Shown here: positions 33,806 to 41,458 of the stretch, piece after piece
Numbering within the stretch: position 1 is the stretch's first letter
Layout: each line of letters begins with the position of its first letter
Source: Euzebya pacifica
GTDB taxonomy: Bacteria > Actinomycetota > Nitriliruptoria > Euzebyales > Euzebyaceae
Length of the DNA: 64,000 nt
Reading direction: 5' to 3'
Assembly (NCBI RefSeq): GCF_003344865.1
Contig: NZ_CP031165.1
Coordinates: forward strand, 3,415,910-3,479,909
Made by a program: the position numbers and the translations under genes
The notes under the pieces: model-generated
Told to the model about the DNA's origin: nothing
Seen by the model: the letters and a program-made list of their open reading frames with translations, nothing else
The model's database searches: none

Positions 33806-34659
33806 TGGCGGGCCTCGGTGTAGCGCTGGACGGGAGACTCCACGGCATGGGCGGCGGCCAGCTCGGCGACGACCGCCGGGTCGGCCTCACCGGGGAGCTC
33901 GTGCAGGTCGACGTCGGTGCGGACGGGCACCACCTCGAGCATCGCGTCGATGTAGTCCGCGCTGTCGCGCAGGGTGGCGGCCAGCTTGGGCGTCTGTTGA
34001 TCGGCTGCCGCGACGACCGATGCCAGGTCGGCATGGTCCTCCAGCAGCCGGATGGCGGTCTTGGGTCCGACGCCCTTCACCCCGGGCAGCCCGTCGGAGG
34101 GATCCCCGCGCAGGATGGCGAAGTCGACGTACCGGTCGGGTGCGATGCCGTACTTGTCGTGCACGCCGGCCTCGTCGTACAGGGCGACCTTCTTGGTGCC
34201 CGACAGGGTGTAGCGGACCCGGACGACGGGATCGCGAACGAGCTGGATGAGGTCACGGTCGCCGGTCAGGACCTCGACCCGGTCGCCGGGACCTGCCTTG
34301 GCGGCGAGCGTGCCGATGACGTCGTCGGCCTCCCAGCCGGGGGCCTCGACCAGCCGCTCGCCCATCGCCGGGAGCAACCGTCGGAGCAGCCCGAACTGCC
34401 AGACGATCTCCTCCGGTGGGGCGGCCCGGTCGGCCTTGTACGCAGGGAACGCGTCCAGGCGTCCCGTGGGCACCTCGGTGTGGTCAAGGCAGTGCACGAC
34501 CTCGTCGGGCCGTAGCTCGGCGATCACGGTGGCGACCATGTCGAGGTAGCCGCGGACGGCGTTGACTGCGTGGCCGTCGGCGTCGGTGATGGACGCGGGC
34601 AGCGCGAAGAACGCCCGATAGGTCAGGCTGGACGTGTCCACCAGCAGGCTCGATGTCAT
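33802..34659 (-). CDS. 5'-3' exonuclease (FEN/Pol I N-domain type)
   Basis: 285 aa, stand-alone flap/5' exonuclease. Acidic metal residues sit in LLVDTSSLTYRAFFALP, HCLDHTE, GWEADDVIGTLA, LTGDRDLIQLV and the H3TH motif in ILRGDPSDGLPGVKGVGPKTAIRLL. ATG at 34659 has a TACCCT -10 box 8 bases upstream. The longer open frame upstream is antisense to the SDR gene. Pol I is not fused here, so it may process RNA primers or flaps separately. It leads an operon with an exported lipoprotein, an odd pairing. Confidence 0.9.
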   Translation of the reverse strand: MTSSLLVDTSSLTYRAFFALPASITDADGHAVNAVRGYLDMVATVIAELRPDEVVHCLDHTEVPTGRLDAFPAYKADRAAPPEEIVWQFGLLRRLLPAMGERLVEAPGWEADDVIGTLAAKAGPGDRVEVLTGDRDLIQLVRDPVVRVRYTLSGTKKVALYDEAGVHDKYGIAPDRYVDFAILRGDPSDGLPGVKGVGPKTAIRLLEDHADLASVVAAADQQTPKLAATLRDSADYIDAMLEVVPVRTDVDLHELPGEADPAVVAELAAAHAVESPVQRYTEARQ

Positions 34660-34667
34660 GCGTGCGC

Positions 34668-34673
34668 AGGGTA
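34668..34673 (-). promoter_or_regulatory. -10 box for exonuclease, probably leaderless
   Basis: TACCCT on the minus strand, 8 bases before the ATG at 34659. Confidence 0.55.
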
Positions 34674-34708
34674 GCCGCCTGCGTCCACGCCTGGCCGGAC
34701 CGCCCGGG

Positions 34709-34714
34709 TAGGCT
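34709..34714 (+). promoter_or_regulatory. -10 box for SDR operon
   Basis: TAGGCT, 10 bases before the ATG at 34725; divergent from the exonuclease promoter 36 bases away. Confidence 0.5.
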
Positions 34715-34724
34715 TCCCGCCGAC

Positions 34725-35474
34725 ATGGCCACTTCTGCACTCGTCTGGATCTCCGGCGCATCGGGCGGCATCGGGGCGGCACTTGCCGCCTCCGTACCGT
34801 TCGAGGACGCCCACACCTTCGACCTGTCCCGCTCCGGCGGGGCGCCCGGCACCGAACACGTGCCCGCTGACCTGTCCGACCCGGCGGCGTGGGCGGCGGT
34901 TGCGGCCCACTTCGACGCCGTGCTCGGCGACACCGAGGCCGAGACGGCCGTCTTCGTGCACAACGCGGGGACGCTGGACCCGATGGGCTTCGCCGGCCGG
35001 GTCGACCAGGCCGCCTACACGCGCAACGTGCTGCTGAACAGCGCTGCCCCGCAGGTGCTCGGCAACGCGTTCCTCGCGGCCGTGGGTCGTGCGCCGTCGG
35101 TGACCAGCGCCAGCCTCGTCCTGCTGTCCTCCGGTGCCGCCAGCAAGCCCTACGAGGGCTGGTCGTCCTACTGCGGTGCGAAGGCCGGTGTGGACCACTG
35201 GGTCCGGACCGTCGGCGCCGAGCAGGCATCGACCGACAACCCGGTCAAGGTCGTCGCCGTGGCCCCCGGCGTCGTGGGAACCGGCATGCAGGAGTACATC
35301 CGGGCGCAGGACGAGACGGTGTTCCCGGCCAAGGAGAAGTTCGTCGGCCTGTACGAGCGTGGCGAGCTGGTCGACCCGGCCGACGCCGCCACCGGCATCT
35401 GGTCGGTCGTGCAGCGCGAGGACATCGAGACCGGTGCGGTGATCGACCTGCGGAAGCTGTCGCCGGCGTCGTGA
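34725..35474 (+). CDS. short-chain dehydrogenase/reductase (sepiapterin reductase-like)
   Basis: 249 aa classical SDR. Cofactor loop SGASGGIGAALA at 12-23; VFVHNAGTLDP for the NAG motif; catalytic Ser in VLLSSGAASKPYEGWSSYCGAKAG with Tyr and Lys of YxxxK. The C-terminal part VVAVAPGVVGTGMQEYIR is the usual PG loop. The sequence resembles sepiapterin/benzil reductase-type SDRs, but the substrate cannot be set. The stop overlaps the hydrolase GTG (GTGA at 35471). Confidence 0.88.
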   Translation: MATSALVWISGASGGIGAALAASVPFEDAHTFDLSRSGGAPGTEHVPADLSDPAAWAAVAAHFDAVLGDTEAETAVFVHNAGTLDPMGFAGRVDQAAYTRNVLLNSAAPQVLGNAFLAAVGRAPSVTSASLVLLSSGAASKPYEGWSSYCGAKAGVDHWVRTVGAEQASTDNPVKVVAVAPGVVGTGMQEYIRAQDETVFPAKEKFVGLYERGELVDPADAATGIWSVVQREDIETGAVIDLRKLSPAS

Positions 35475-36259
35475 GCGATGCCGTCGAGCCGCTCGGCCTG
35501 GTCGAGGTCGGCGACGGGCCACCCCTGGTCGCCGTGCACGGCGCCCTTGCCGGCGGCCGGCTGACCTTCGAGGGTGTCGCGCGCCGATGGGGACGTCGCT
35601 CACGGGTGCTGGTGGTCGACCGGCCGGGCTTCGAGCGAACGCCGGGCCCCGAGGCCACCATCGGCGAGCAGGCCCTGCGGCTGCTGGCCACCATCGACGA
35701 GCACGCCGACGGCGGACCCGTCGACGCCATCGGGAGCTCCTTCGGTGGGCTGGTGCTGCTCCGGGCGGTACAGGCCCGTCCCGACGCGTTCCGCTCGCTG
35801 GTCGTCGTGGAGACCGCCGCCATCGACCTGACGCCGTCGGACATGGTCGAGCCGACGCGCCTGCTTCGTGCCGCGAGGGCCGCGCACGAACGTGCCCAGC
35901 TCGATGTCGAAGCGGCGTTCGGCGACCTGTTCGACGCGGTCGACCCGGCGTTGATGGCTGCGCTGTCCCCCCTGTACCGCCGGGGGGACCCGGGGCTGTC
36001 GATGCTGCCCGGCGACCTCGCCATCTGGCAGGCGATGCTGGACCGGGCCGGGCTTGCCGACGCCGTGTCGGGGGAGGTTCCGATCCCCGTGACGACCGTC
36101 TCGGGCACCACCAGCCATCCGGCGTTCCGCACCTTCGGCGCCTGCACGGCAGCCGCGCTGTTCGGCCACCATCACGTCCTCGACGGGGCCGGTCATGCCG
36201 CGCACCTGCACCCTCGTTTCCCCGACCTGTTGGGCGCTCACCTGGACACCGTGGGGTGA
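35471..36259 (+). CDS. alpha/beta hydrolase
   Basis: 262 aa. Nucleophile elbow DAIGSSFGGLVLL (Ser in GSSFGG), oxyanion-side motif PLVAVHGALAGG near residue 18 and catalytic His in DGAGHAAHLH at the end. This is the AB_hydrolase_1/6 type of unknown substrate. GTG start overlaps the SDR stop and its own TGA overlaps the cyclase GTG, so the three genes are one translational unit. The pair of an SDR and a hydrolase suggests a small metabolic modification, but the link to cyclic AMP is not explained. Confidence 0.85.
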   Translation: MSDAVEPLGLVEVGDGPPLVAVHGALAGGRLTFEGVARRWGRRSRVLVVDRPGFERTPGPEATIGEQALRLLATIDEHADGGPVDAIGSSFGGLVLLRAVQARPDAFRSLVVVETAAIDLTPSDMVEPTRLLRAARAAHERAQLDVEAAFGDLFDAVDPALMAALSPLYRRGDPGLSMLPGDLAIWQAMLDRAGLADAVSGEVPIPVTTVSGTTSHPAFRTFGACTAAALFGHHHVLDGAGHAAHLHPRFPDLLGAHLDTVG

Positions 36260-37779
36260 CCCCTCCCGACGATCCTGGATCCCGCAGGCAACGCGCCAGC
36301 GGCCGGCACGTGGCGCGGCGCACCGTCGTCCTGGGTTCGTTGTCCCTGTCGCTTGCGAACCTCGCCGGGGCCATCGTCGTCTTCGTCCTGCTGGCGTTCG
36401 TGCTGCCCACCCCCGACGGCATCGACGAACAGCGGTCTCGCATCCTCAACCTGATCCTTGCCGGTGCCTACACGGGCACCGTGGCCGTCGGCGGCGTGAT
36501 CTTCGGCGCACGTCAGGCGTCGCGGCGGCTGCGCTGGCTGGTCGAGGAACGACTCCCGGACCGCCACGAACGTCGTCTGGCCGTGCGGATCCCGCTGGCC
36601 TCGGCGAGCCGGCAGACGGCCCTCTGGGGACTCGCTGCGCTGCTGTTCGCCCTGGTCAACGGGCTGCAGGACGTGCTGCTGGGCGTGGAGGTGGGACTGA
36701 CCGTGCTCATCGGCGGCCTCACGACCTCCACGACGAGCTACCTCCTGCTGGTCCACCTGAACCGTCGCGTGGTTGCGCGGGCCTACGCCGGCCGGTCGCT
36801 GCACCGTCCGCCAGGGGCCGGTGTGGCCTGGCGGGCGGTGCTGACCTGGACGCTGGGCACCGGCCTGCCGCTGGCAGGCATCACGCTGCTCAGCGGACTG
36901 GCGATCGGCCTGGACGTCTCCCGTCGCGAGCTGGCCATCGCGGTGTTCGTGCTCGGGCTGACGGCGCTGGCCACCGGTCTGCTCACGGTCCTGCAGTTCG
37001 CACGTGGGATGGCCGATCCGCTGCGGGCGCTCCGCCGGTCGCTGGAACGGATCGAGCGCGGCGACCTCGACGTCGACGTCCCGATCACCGAAACAACCGA
37101 GATCGGCGTGCTCCAGGCCGGCGTGACCCGGATGGTGGAGGGGTTGCGCGAGCGCGAACGCGTCCGCGACCTGTTCGGCCGGCACGTCGGTGAGGACGTC
37201 GCCCGCACCGCCATCGCCGACGGGGTGGCCCTGGGTGGCGAGGAACGGTTCGCGGCAGCGTTGTTCGTCGACGTCGTCGACTCCACCGGGCTGGCCGAGC
37301 ACAGCTCGCCCCACGAGGTCCTCGAGCTGCTCAACAGCTTCTTCGCCGTCGTGGTGGAGGTCGTGGATGCCCACGGCGGGGTGGTCAACAAGTTCATGGG
37401 CGACGCGGTGCTGGCGGTGTGGGGAGCCCCCCTGGCCCACGACGACCCGGCGGGTGCGGCCCTGGCCGCCGCACGGGAGCTCGGCGAGCGGTTGCCCGTG
37501 GAGGTGACCGAGCTGCGCGCGGGGACGGGCGTGGCGGCTGGACAGGTCGTCGCCGGCAACCTCGGCGCGTCGACGCGGCTGGAGTACACCGTCATCGGCG
37601 ACCCCGTGAACGTGGCGTCACGGCTGTCGGGCATGGCCAAGGACCACGACCCGGCGGTGCTGGTCGACCGGGCCGTGCTGGACCGGGCCGACCCCGCCGA
37701 GGCCGTGCGTTGGGTCGACGCCGGGGAGGTCGTCCTGCGGGGCCGGTCGAGTCCGACCCCGCTGGCGACGCCGGCCTGA
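36256..37779 (+). CDS. membrane adenylate cyclase (class III) with HAMP domain
   Basis: 507 aa. Six hydrophobic segments in residues 25-245, HAMP at about 250-302 (ADPLRALRRSLERIERGDLDVDVP), then a class III cyclase domain 330-485. Metal Asp339 (LFVDVVDST) and Asp383 (KFMGDAVLAVWG), and Lys379, the ATP-selecting residue, are present, as is NVASRLSGMA with the transition-state Asn/Arg. The plan matches mycobacterial Rv1318c-Rv1320c/Rv3645. GTG at 36256 overlaps the hydrolase stop. Last codons lie in a palindrome shared with the convergent gene. Confidence 0.9.
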   Translation: MTPPDDPGSRRQRASGRHVARRTVVLGSLSLSLANLAGAIVVFVLLAFVLPTPDGIDEQRSRILNLILAGAYTGTVAVGGVIFGARQASRRLRWLVEERLPDRHERRLAVRIPLASASRQTALWGLAALLFALVNGLQDVLLGVEVGLTVLIGGLTTSTTSYLLLVHLNRRVVARAYAGRSLHRPPGAGVAWRAVLTWTLGTGLPLAGITLLSGLAIGLDVSRRELAIAVFVLGLTALATGLLTVLQFARGMADPLRALRRSLERIERGDLDVDVPITETTEIGVLQAGVTRMVEGLRERERVRDLFGRHVGEDVARTAIADGVALGGEERFAAALFVDVVDSTGLAEHSSPHEVLELLNSFFAVVVEVVDAHGGVVNKFMGDAVLAVWGAPLAHDDPAGAALAAARELGERLPVEVTELRAGTGVAAGQVVAGNLGASTRLEYTVIGDPVNVASRLSGMAKDHDPAVLVDRAVLDRADPAEAVRWVDAGEVVLRGRSSPTPLATPA

Positions 37780-37789
37780 TCAGGCCGGC
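37770..37789. terminator. 20-bp palindrome spanning both convergent stop codons
   Basis: GCCGGCCTGATCAGGCCGGC is perfectly self-complementary. It contains CCG GCC TGA on each strand, so the cyclase and the opposing protein both end Pro-Ala-stop and the stop codons abut with no spacer. As RNA it would form a stem with a tight loop, a probable bidirectional terminator. Confidence 0.6.
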
Positions 37790-39864
37790 ACGACCTTGGC
37801 CACCGTGCCGCCGATGCCGAGCACGTAGACCTCACCGCTGTGGTCGACCCCGAACCCCACGGGGCTGTCGATGTCGATGCCGAGGTCCGCGATCTGCGTG
37901 ACGTCGCCGTCCTGGACGAGGATGGCGCGCACGTCGCCGCGGCAGAAGTCGGCGAACACGTAGGCGCCGGTGAGCTCGGGGATCGCGGTGCCCCGGTACA
38001 CCACCCCACCGGTGACCGAGCAGTTGCCGCCGCTGCGGGGGTACTCGAAGACCGGCGGGACGTGACCGGGGGCCGAGCCACCACCCGGGCCGGCCTGCGT
38101 GCCCTCGAACACGGGCCACCCGAAGTTGCTGCCCGCGCCGGTACCCGCGGCGAGCCAGTCGATCTCCTCCACCGCTCCCTGTCCCACGTCGCCGATGTAG
38201 AGGTCCCCGGTGGCGTCGTCGAAGGAGAACCGGTAGGGGTTGCGCAGGCCATAGGCCCAGACCTCGGGGGCGCCGCCCTGACCGTCGGCGAAGGGGTTGT
38301 CCGGCGGGATGTCGTAGCCGTCGGCCGTGGGGGCGATGCGCACGAGTGAGCCCAGCAGGGTGAACGGGTCCTGGCCGTTGTCGAAGTCGTCGTTGCTGCC
38401 GCCGCCGTCGCCGAGGGACCACCACAGGTAGCCGTCGGGGCCGAGGTGCAGGTCGCCGCCGTTGTGGTTCGACGCGGGCTGGTCGACCCGGATCAGCTCG
38501 CGTCGGCTGGCCAGGTCGACTGAGTCGCCGGTGATGGTGAAGGCGTCGATCACCGAGTCACCGGCGCGGTTGGTGGAGGAGACGTACAGCGTCTGGCCGT
38601 CGCCGGAGAAGTCGAACCCGAGCAGGCCACCCTCGCCGCCGGTCCCGACGGTGCTGCTGATGTCCAGGACGGTCCGTGGCTGGGCGGTGCCGACGGTCCG
38701 GATGATCCCCGCTCGTTCCCCGATCCACAGCTCACCGGTGTCCGGCCTCGGCCGGAGGGTCAACGGCGCCGCGAAGGATCCGACGGTCTCGAGCGCCACG
38801 TCGGCTGCAGCCAGGTCCGGCCCGGTCGGTGGTTCCGGGGTGGGCCCGGGCGACGCGTCGGGCGGCACCGCCGGTCCGACCGCGAGGACCGTGACGCGTT
38901 CGCCCTGGACCCACGACGCGGACGCTGCCGTCAGCCCGTTGTCGTCGGCATACAGGATCGGCCTGGACTGCTGGCCCGCCAGGGGTGCGGCGGCGAAGAG
39001 ATAGGCCCAGCTCGTGCCGGCGTACCCGTTGCCGGCCGCCACGCCGTCGCCTGCATCGTCGCCCCAGACCTGGTCGGCGATGGCCACGGCCGTGGCGTCG
39101 CGGGCCGGACCCGCGATCCGTCGCACCGGCGCGATCTCGGCCGCCGACTGCTCGACGGCCGTGGACAACGCTGCTTCGCCGCCGAGCAGGAGGATCTCGG
39201 TGGGCGCGTGCCGACGGAGCGCGTCGGCGGTGCGCGCGTCCAGGGCGTCGGTGGGGGTGATCAGGATGCGGCTGTTGGTCAGGGCGGCCCACGAGCCGAT
39301 GGCGGCGGAGTCCGCCCAGTCGTCGTCGCGCACCAGGACCACGGTGTCGGACTGGTCACCGACCGCATCGGCCACCGCGACGGCCGTGTCGATGCGGGTG
39401 GCCCCGTCGAGGCGGCGCATGCAGTACCCGAGCTCGGCCACCGCCTGTTCGACGGCCGTGCTGACGGCCGCGTCACCGCCGGCCAAGTAGACCTGCGGTG
39501 CGCCGCCCACCTCGCAGCGGCCGGGTCCGAGCGCCCGCTGCAGCTCCTCCAGCATCTCCTGACGGGGCTGCGCATCGGCACCGCCGGTGGTCAGCAGCAG
39601 CGTGCCGAACCGGCCGACCAGGGCGGTGGCGGCGAGGTTGTCGACGAACACGTCGTCACGACCGATGACCGCGTGGGAGGCCATGCCGTCGGCGTGCGCG
39701 GCCGTGCTGAGCTGCACCGCGCCGATCACCGGGTCGAGGTCGTCGCCGATCCGGCCGTCCTCCTGGGCGTCCGCGCGGCTGCCGACCAGCGGCACGAGCA
39801 GCGCCAGGGCGAGCAGCGCGACCATCAGGCGGGTGCGTGAGGACATCGAAGGGGCAGGGCTCAT
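37780..39864 (-). CDS. cell-wall-binding repeat 2 / sugar-dehydrogenase-like fusion, secreted
   Basis: 694 aa with signal peptide (RLMVALLALALLVPLVGSRADA). Residues 45-330 carry cell wall binding repeat 2 units: QVYLAGGDAAVSTAVEQAVAELG and RRLDGATRIDTAVAVADAVGD, then EILLLGGEAALSTAVEQSAAEI and RRIAGPARDATAVAIADQVW. After a Pro-rich linker, residues 355-694 form a PQQ-type glucose/sorbosone dehydrogenase beta-propeller: LWIGERAGIIRTV, GLLGFDFSGDGQTLYVS, PASNHNGGDLHLGPDGYLWWSLGDGG, EVWAYGLRNPYRFSFD, GDVGQGAVEEIDW. It is coupled to the lipoprotein paralogue (ATGA at 39861). Likely sits on the cell wall; PQQ use and substrate are not certain. Confidence 0.85.
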   Translation of the reverse strand: MSPAPSMSSRTRLMVALLALALLVPLVGSRADAQEDGRIGDDLDPVIGAVQLSTAAHADGMASHAVIGRDDVFVDNLAATALVGRFGTLLLTTGGADAQPRQEMLEELQRALGPGRCEVGGAPQVYLAGGDAAVSTAVEQAVAELGYCMRRLDGATRIDTAVAVADAVGDQSDTVVLVRDDDWADSAAIGSWAALTNSRILITPTDALDARTADALRRHAPTEILLLGGEAALSTAVEQSAAEIAPVRRIAGPARDATAVAIADQVWGDDAGDGVAAGNGYAGTSWAYLFAAAPLAGQQSRPILYADDNGLTAASASWVQGERVTVLAVGPAVPPDASPGPTPEPPTGPDLAAADVALETVGSFAAPLTLRPRPDTGELWIGERAGIIRTVGTAQPRTVLDISSTVGTGGEGGLLGFDFSGDGQTLYVSSTNRAGDSVIDAFTITGDSVDLASRRELIRVDQPASNHNGGDLHLGPDGYLWWSLGDGGGSNDDFDNGQDPFTLLGSLVRIAPTADGYDIPPDNPFADGQGGAPEVWAYGLRNPYRFSFDDATGDLYIGDVGQGAVEEIDWLAAGTGAGSNFGWPVFEGTQAGPGGGSAPGHVPPVFEYPRSGGNCSVTGGVVYRGTAIPELTGAYVFADFCRGDVRAILVQDGDVTQIADLGIDIDSPVGFGVDHSGEVYVLGIGGTVAKVVPA

Positions 39865-41195
39865 CGGGCAGTCACCTCGTGGATTGGGCCGTCAAGGGAG
39901 AGAACGTACAGGGCACCGTCAGCACCCTCGCCGAACGCGACCGGAGCCGACAACGACATGCCGGTGTCGACGTCCTCGACCACGCTGCCGTCGGCGTCGA
40001 CGACCAGCGCGAAGATCCGGCCGTCGCAGAAGTCGGTGTAGAGGTAGGCGCCGCGCAGGGCGTCGAGGTCGTTGCCCCGGTAGACCCGCCCGCCCGTGAT
40101 CGAGCACCCGCGTCCGTGGGTGTAGGTGTGGACGGGCTCCACGGTCGGGCCGTCGGCCTGTCCGCCGTCGAAGGGTTCGTCGCCCTCGCGGTGGGGCCAG
40201 CCGTAGTTCAGGCCCGCCTCGGCGACGCCGACGCGGTCGATCTCCTCCACGCTGTTCTGGCCGACGTCGGCGATCCAGACGGTGTCGGTGACGGTGTCGA
40301 ACGCGAACCGCCACGGGTTGCGCAACCCGTACGCCCAGACCTCCGGGGCCCCTTCTCCACCCTCGGCCCACGGGTTGTCGGCCGGGATGCCGTAGGGGTC
40401 GCCGCCGTCGGGGTCGATCCGCAGCATGGCGCCGAGCAGGGTGTCGGGCCGCTGGCCGTTGCCGAACCGGTCGTCGGCAGCGCCTCCGTCGCCGAGGGCC
40501 CACCACAGGTAGCCGTCGGGACCGAGCTGCAGGTCGCCGCCGTTGTGGTTGGACGCGGGCTGCGGGACGGTCAGCAGGGCCCGACGGTCGTCGGCGCGCA
40601 GGACGCCGTCGGACACGGGGACCGCGGCCAGCACGTTGGCGCCGTCGGTGTCGGTGTAGGACAGGTACAGGGTGTCGCCGTCGGCGGACCACGTCAGGCC
40701 CAGGAGGCCGCGTTCCGATCCGGTCGTGGTGTCGCCGGAGATGTCGAGGATGGCCTCGCCGACGGTGCCGTCGGGCTGGACGGGCACGACGCGACCCGCG
40801 CGCTCGGCGACCCAGAGGGTGTCGTCGCCGGGGCGGACGGCCATCGCGATCGGTGCGGACAGGCGTGCGATCTCCTCCAGCACCAGGTCGACGCTGCCCG
40901 GGTCGGCAACCGTCGCTGGTTCGTCGGGCGTGGGATCCGGGGTGGTGGTGGGCGTGGCCGGCACGTCGTCGGTGGGGGTCGCCGAGGGGGTCCCGTCCTC
41001 GGCTTCGGTCGTTGCCGATGACGGTTCCGTGGTCGGCGCTGGCGTGGTCGGCGCTGACGTGGTCGGGGCTGGCGTGGTCGGCGCCGACGTGCCATCGCCC
41101 AGGGTCGGATCGACGGTGGCGGTCCCTTCCGTGTCGGCGCTGCACGCGGTCAGCAGCAGGAGGAGGACGGCAGGGATCACGACACGGCGCAGCAC
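39861..41195 (-). CDS. lipoprotein with PQQ-type sugar-dehydrogenase propeller
   Basis: 444 aa. GTG 41195 gives a short signal with lipobox LLTAC and Cys18, then a Thr/Pro/Ser-rich spacer (18-105), then the same propeller as the next gene: LWVAERAGRVVPVQ, GLLGLTWSADGDTLYLS, PASNHNGGDLQLGPDGYLWWALGDGG, EVWAYGLRNPWRFAFD, DVGQNSVEEIDRVGVAEAGLNYGW. The two propellers share the GDH-B/HHIP-like PASNHNGGDL motif with the catalytic His. Operon with the wall-binding paralogue, the stop overlapping its ATG. Role could be extracellular sugar oxidation. Confidence 0.86.
   Translation of the reverse strand: MLRRVVIPAVLLLLLTACSADTEGTATVDPTLGDGTSAPTTPAPTTSAPTTPAPTTEPSSATTEAEDGTPSATPTDDVPATPTTTPDPTPDEPATVADPGSVDLVLEEIARLSAPIAMAVRPGDDTLWVAERAGRVVPVQPDGTVGEAILDISGDTTTGSERGLLGLTWSADGDTLYLSYTDTDGANVLAAVPVSDGVLRADDRRALLTVPQPASNHNGGDLQLGPDGYLWWALGDGGAADDRFGNGQRPDTLLGAMLRIDPDGGDPYGIPADNPWAEGGEGAPEVWAYGLRNPWRFAFDTVTDTVWIADVGQNSVEEIDRVGVAEAGLNYGWPHREGDEPFDGGQADGPTVEPVHTYTHGRGCSITGGRVYRGNDLDALRGAYLYTDFCDGRIFALVVDADGSVVEDVDTGMSLSAPVAFGEGADGALYVLSLDGPIHEVTAR
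41029..41088. repeat. four 15-bp repeats in the lipoprotein spacer
   Basis: Four tandem units of GTGGTCGGCGCTGGC-like sequence (41029-41043, 41044-41058, 41059-41073, 41074-41088), coding on the minus strand for Ala-Pro-Thr-Thr-x repeats. Expansion by slippage is likely. Confidence 0.75.
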
Positions 41196-41262
41196 CGCGC
41201 CGAGCCTATGAGCGTGCCGATCCCCCGGCAGGACACGACCCCGACGACCTGCGAAACCCCGG

Positions 41263-41291
41263 TTGCCGTACGAGGTGGAGGGGCGTACGGT
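41263..41291 (+). promoter_or_regulatory. promoter of the Thr leader/thrS unit
   Basis: TTGCCG (41263-41268), 17-base spacer, TACGGT (41286-41291). Predicted start at about 41298, exactly the GTG of the leader peptide. This would be a leaderless message, common in actinobacteria. Confidence 0.65.
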
Positions 41292-41297
41292 CGACCC

Positions 41298-41357
41298 GTG
41301 ACCAACCACGCGCATGTGCAGACGACGACGCCGGAGCGATCCGGCGTGCTCGTGTAG
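41298..41357 (+). CDS. Thr-rich leader peptide of the thrS attenuator
   Basis: 19 residues, VTNHAHVQTTTPERSGVLV, then TAG. Four of 19 codons are Thr, three in a row (ACG ACG ACG at 41322-41330). Start GTG lies 6 bases after a -10 box, where transcription would begin. The stop precedes a strong terminator stem by 15 bases, and a short threonyl-tRNA synthetase follows. Position and codons match classical attenuator leaders (trp, thr, his). No protein function is expected; ribosome stalling at the Thr codons is the signal. Alternative ATG frames starting 41314 run into the synthetase gene and look non-coding. Confidence 0.7.
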   Translation: MTNHAHVQTTTPERSGVLV

Positions 41358-41384
41358 GCCACAGACCGACACACACCCCGGGTC
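41331..41384 (+). promoter_or_regulatory. alternative RNA pairings of an attenuator
   Basis: Two exclusive pairings can be drawn. Protector: CCGGA (41331-41335) with TCCGG (41340-41344). Antiterminator: GATCCGGCGTG (41338-41348) with CACCCCGGGTC (41374-41384), 10 of 11 positions paired counting one G-U. The second uses the right arm of the first and the left arm of the terminator. A ribosome stalled on the three Thr codons would cover the protector's left arm and allow the antiterminator. Confidence 0.65.
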
Positions 41385-41407
41385 CACGCCCGGGGTGTCG
41401 TCGTTTT
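41373..41407 (+). terminator. intrinsic terminator of the attenuator
   Basis: Perfect 10-bp stem ACACCCCGGG (41373-41382) / CCCGGGGTGT (41389-41398), 6-base loop, then CGTCG and TTTT at 41404-41407, the only T-run in the region. It lies between the leader peptide and the synthetase start. Confidence 0.7.
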
Positions 41408-41458
41408 CGTGGCGTCCTCGCCGGGATCGGGCCCCGGACACCAGAGAGGACCAGCCAG

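Noticed and set aside
41298-41458. T-box riboswitch before the ThrRS gene
   Set aside because: No T-box sequence (AAxGGTGGNACCGCG-like) or specifier loop architecture is visible; a leader peptide attenuator explains the sequence better.
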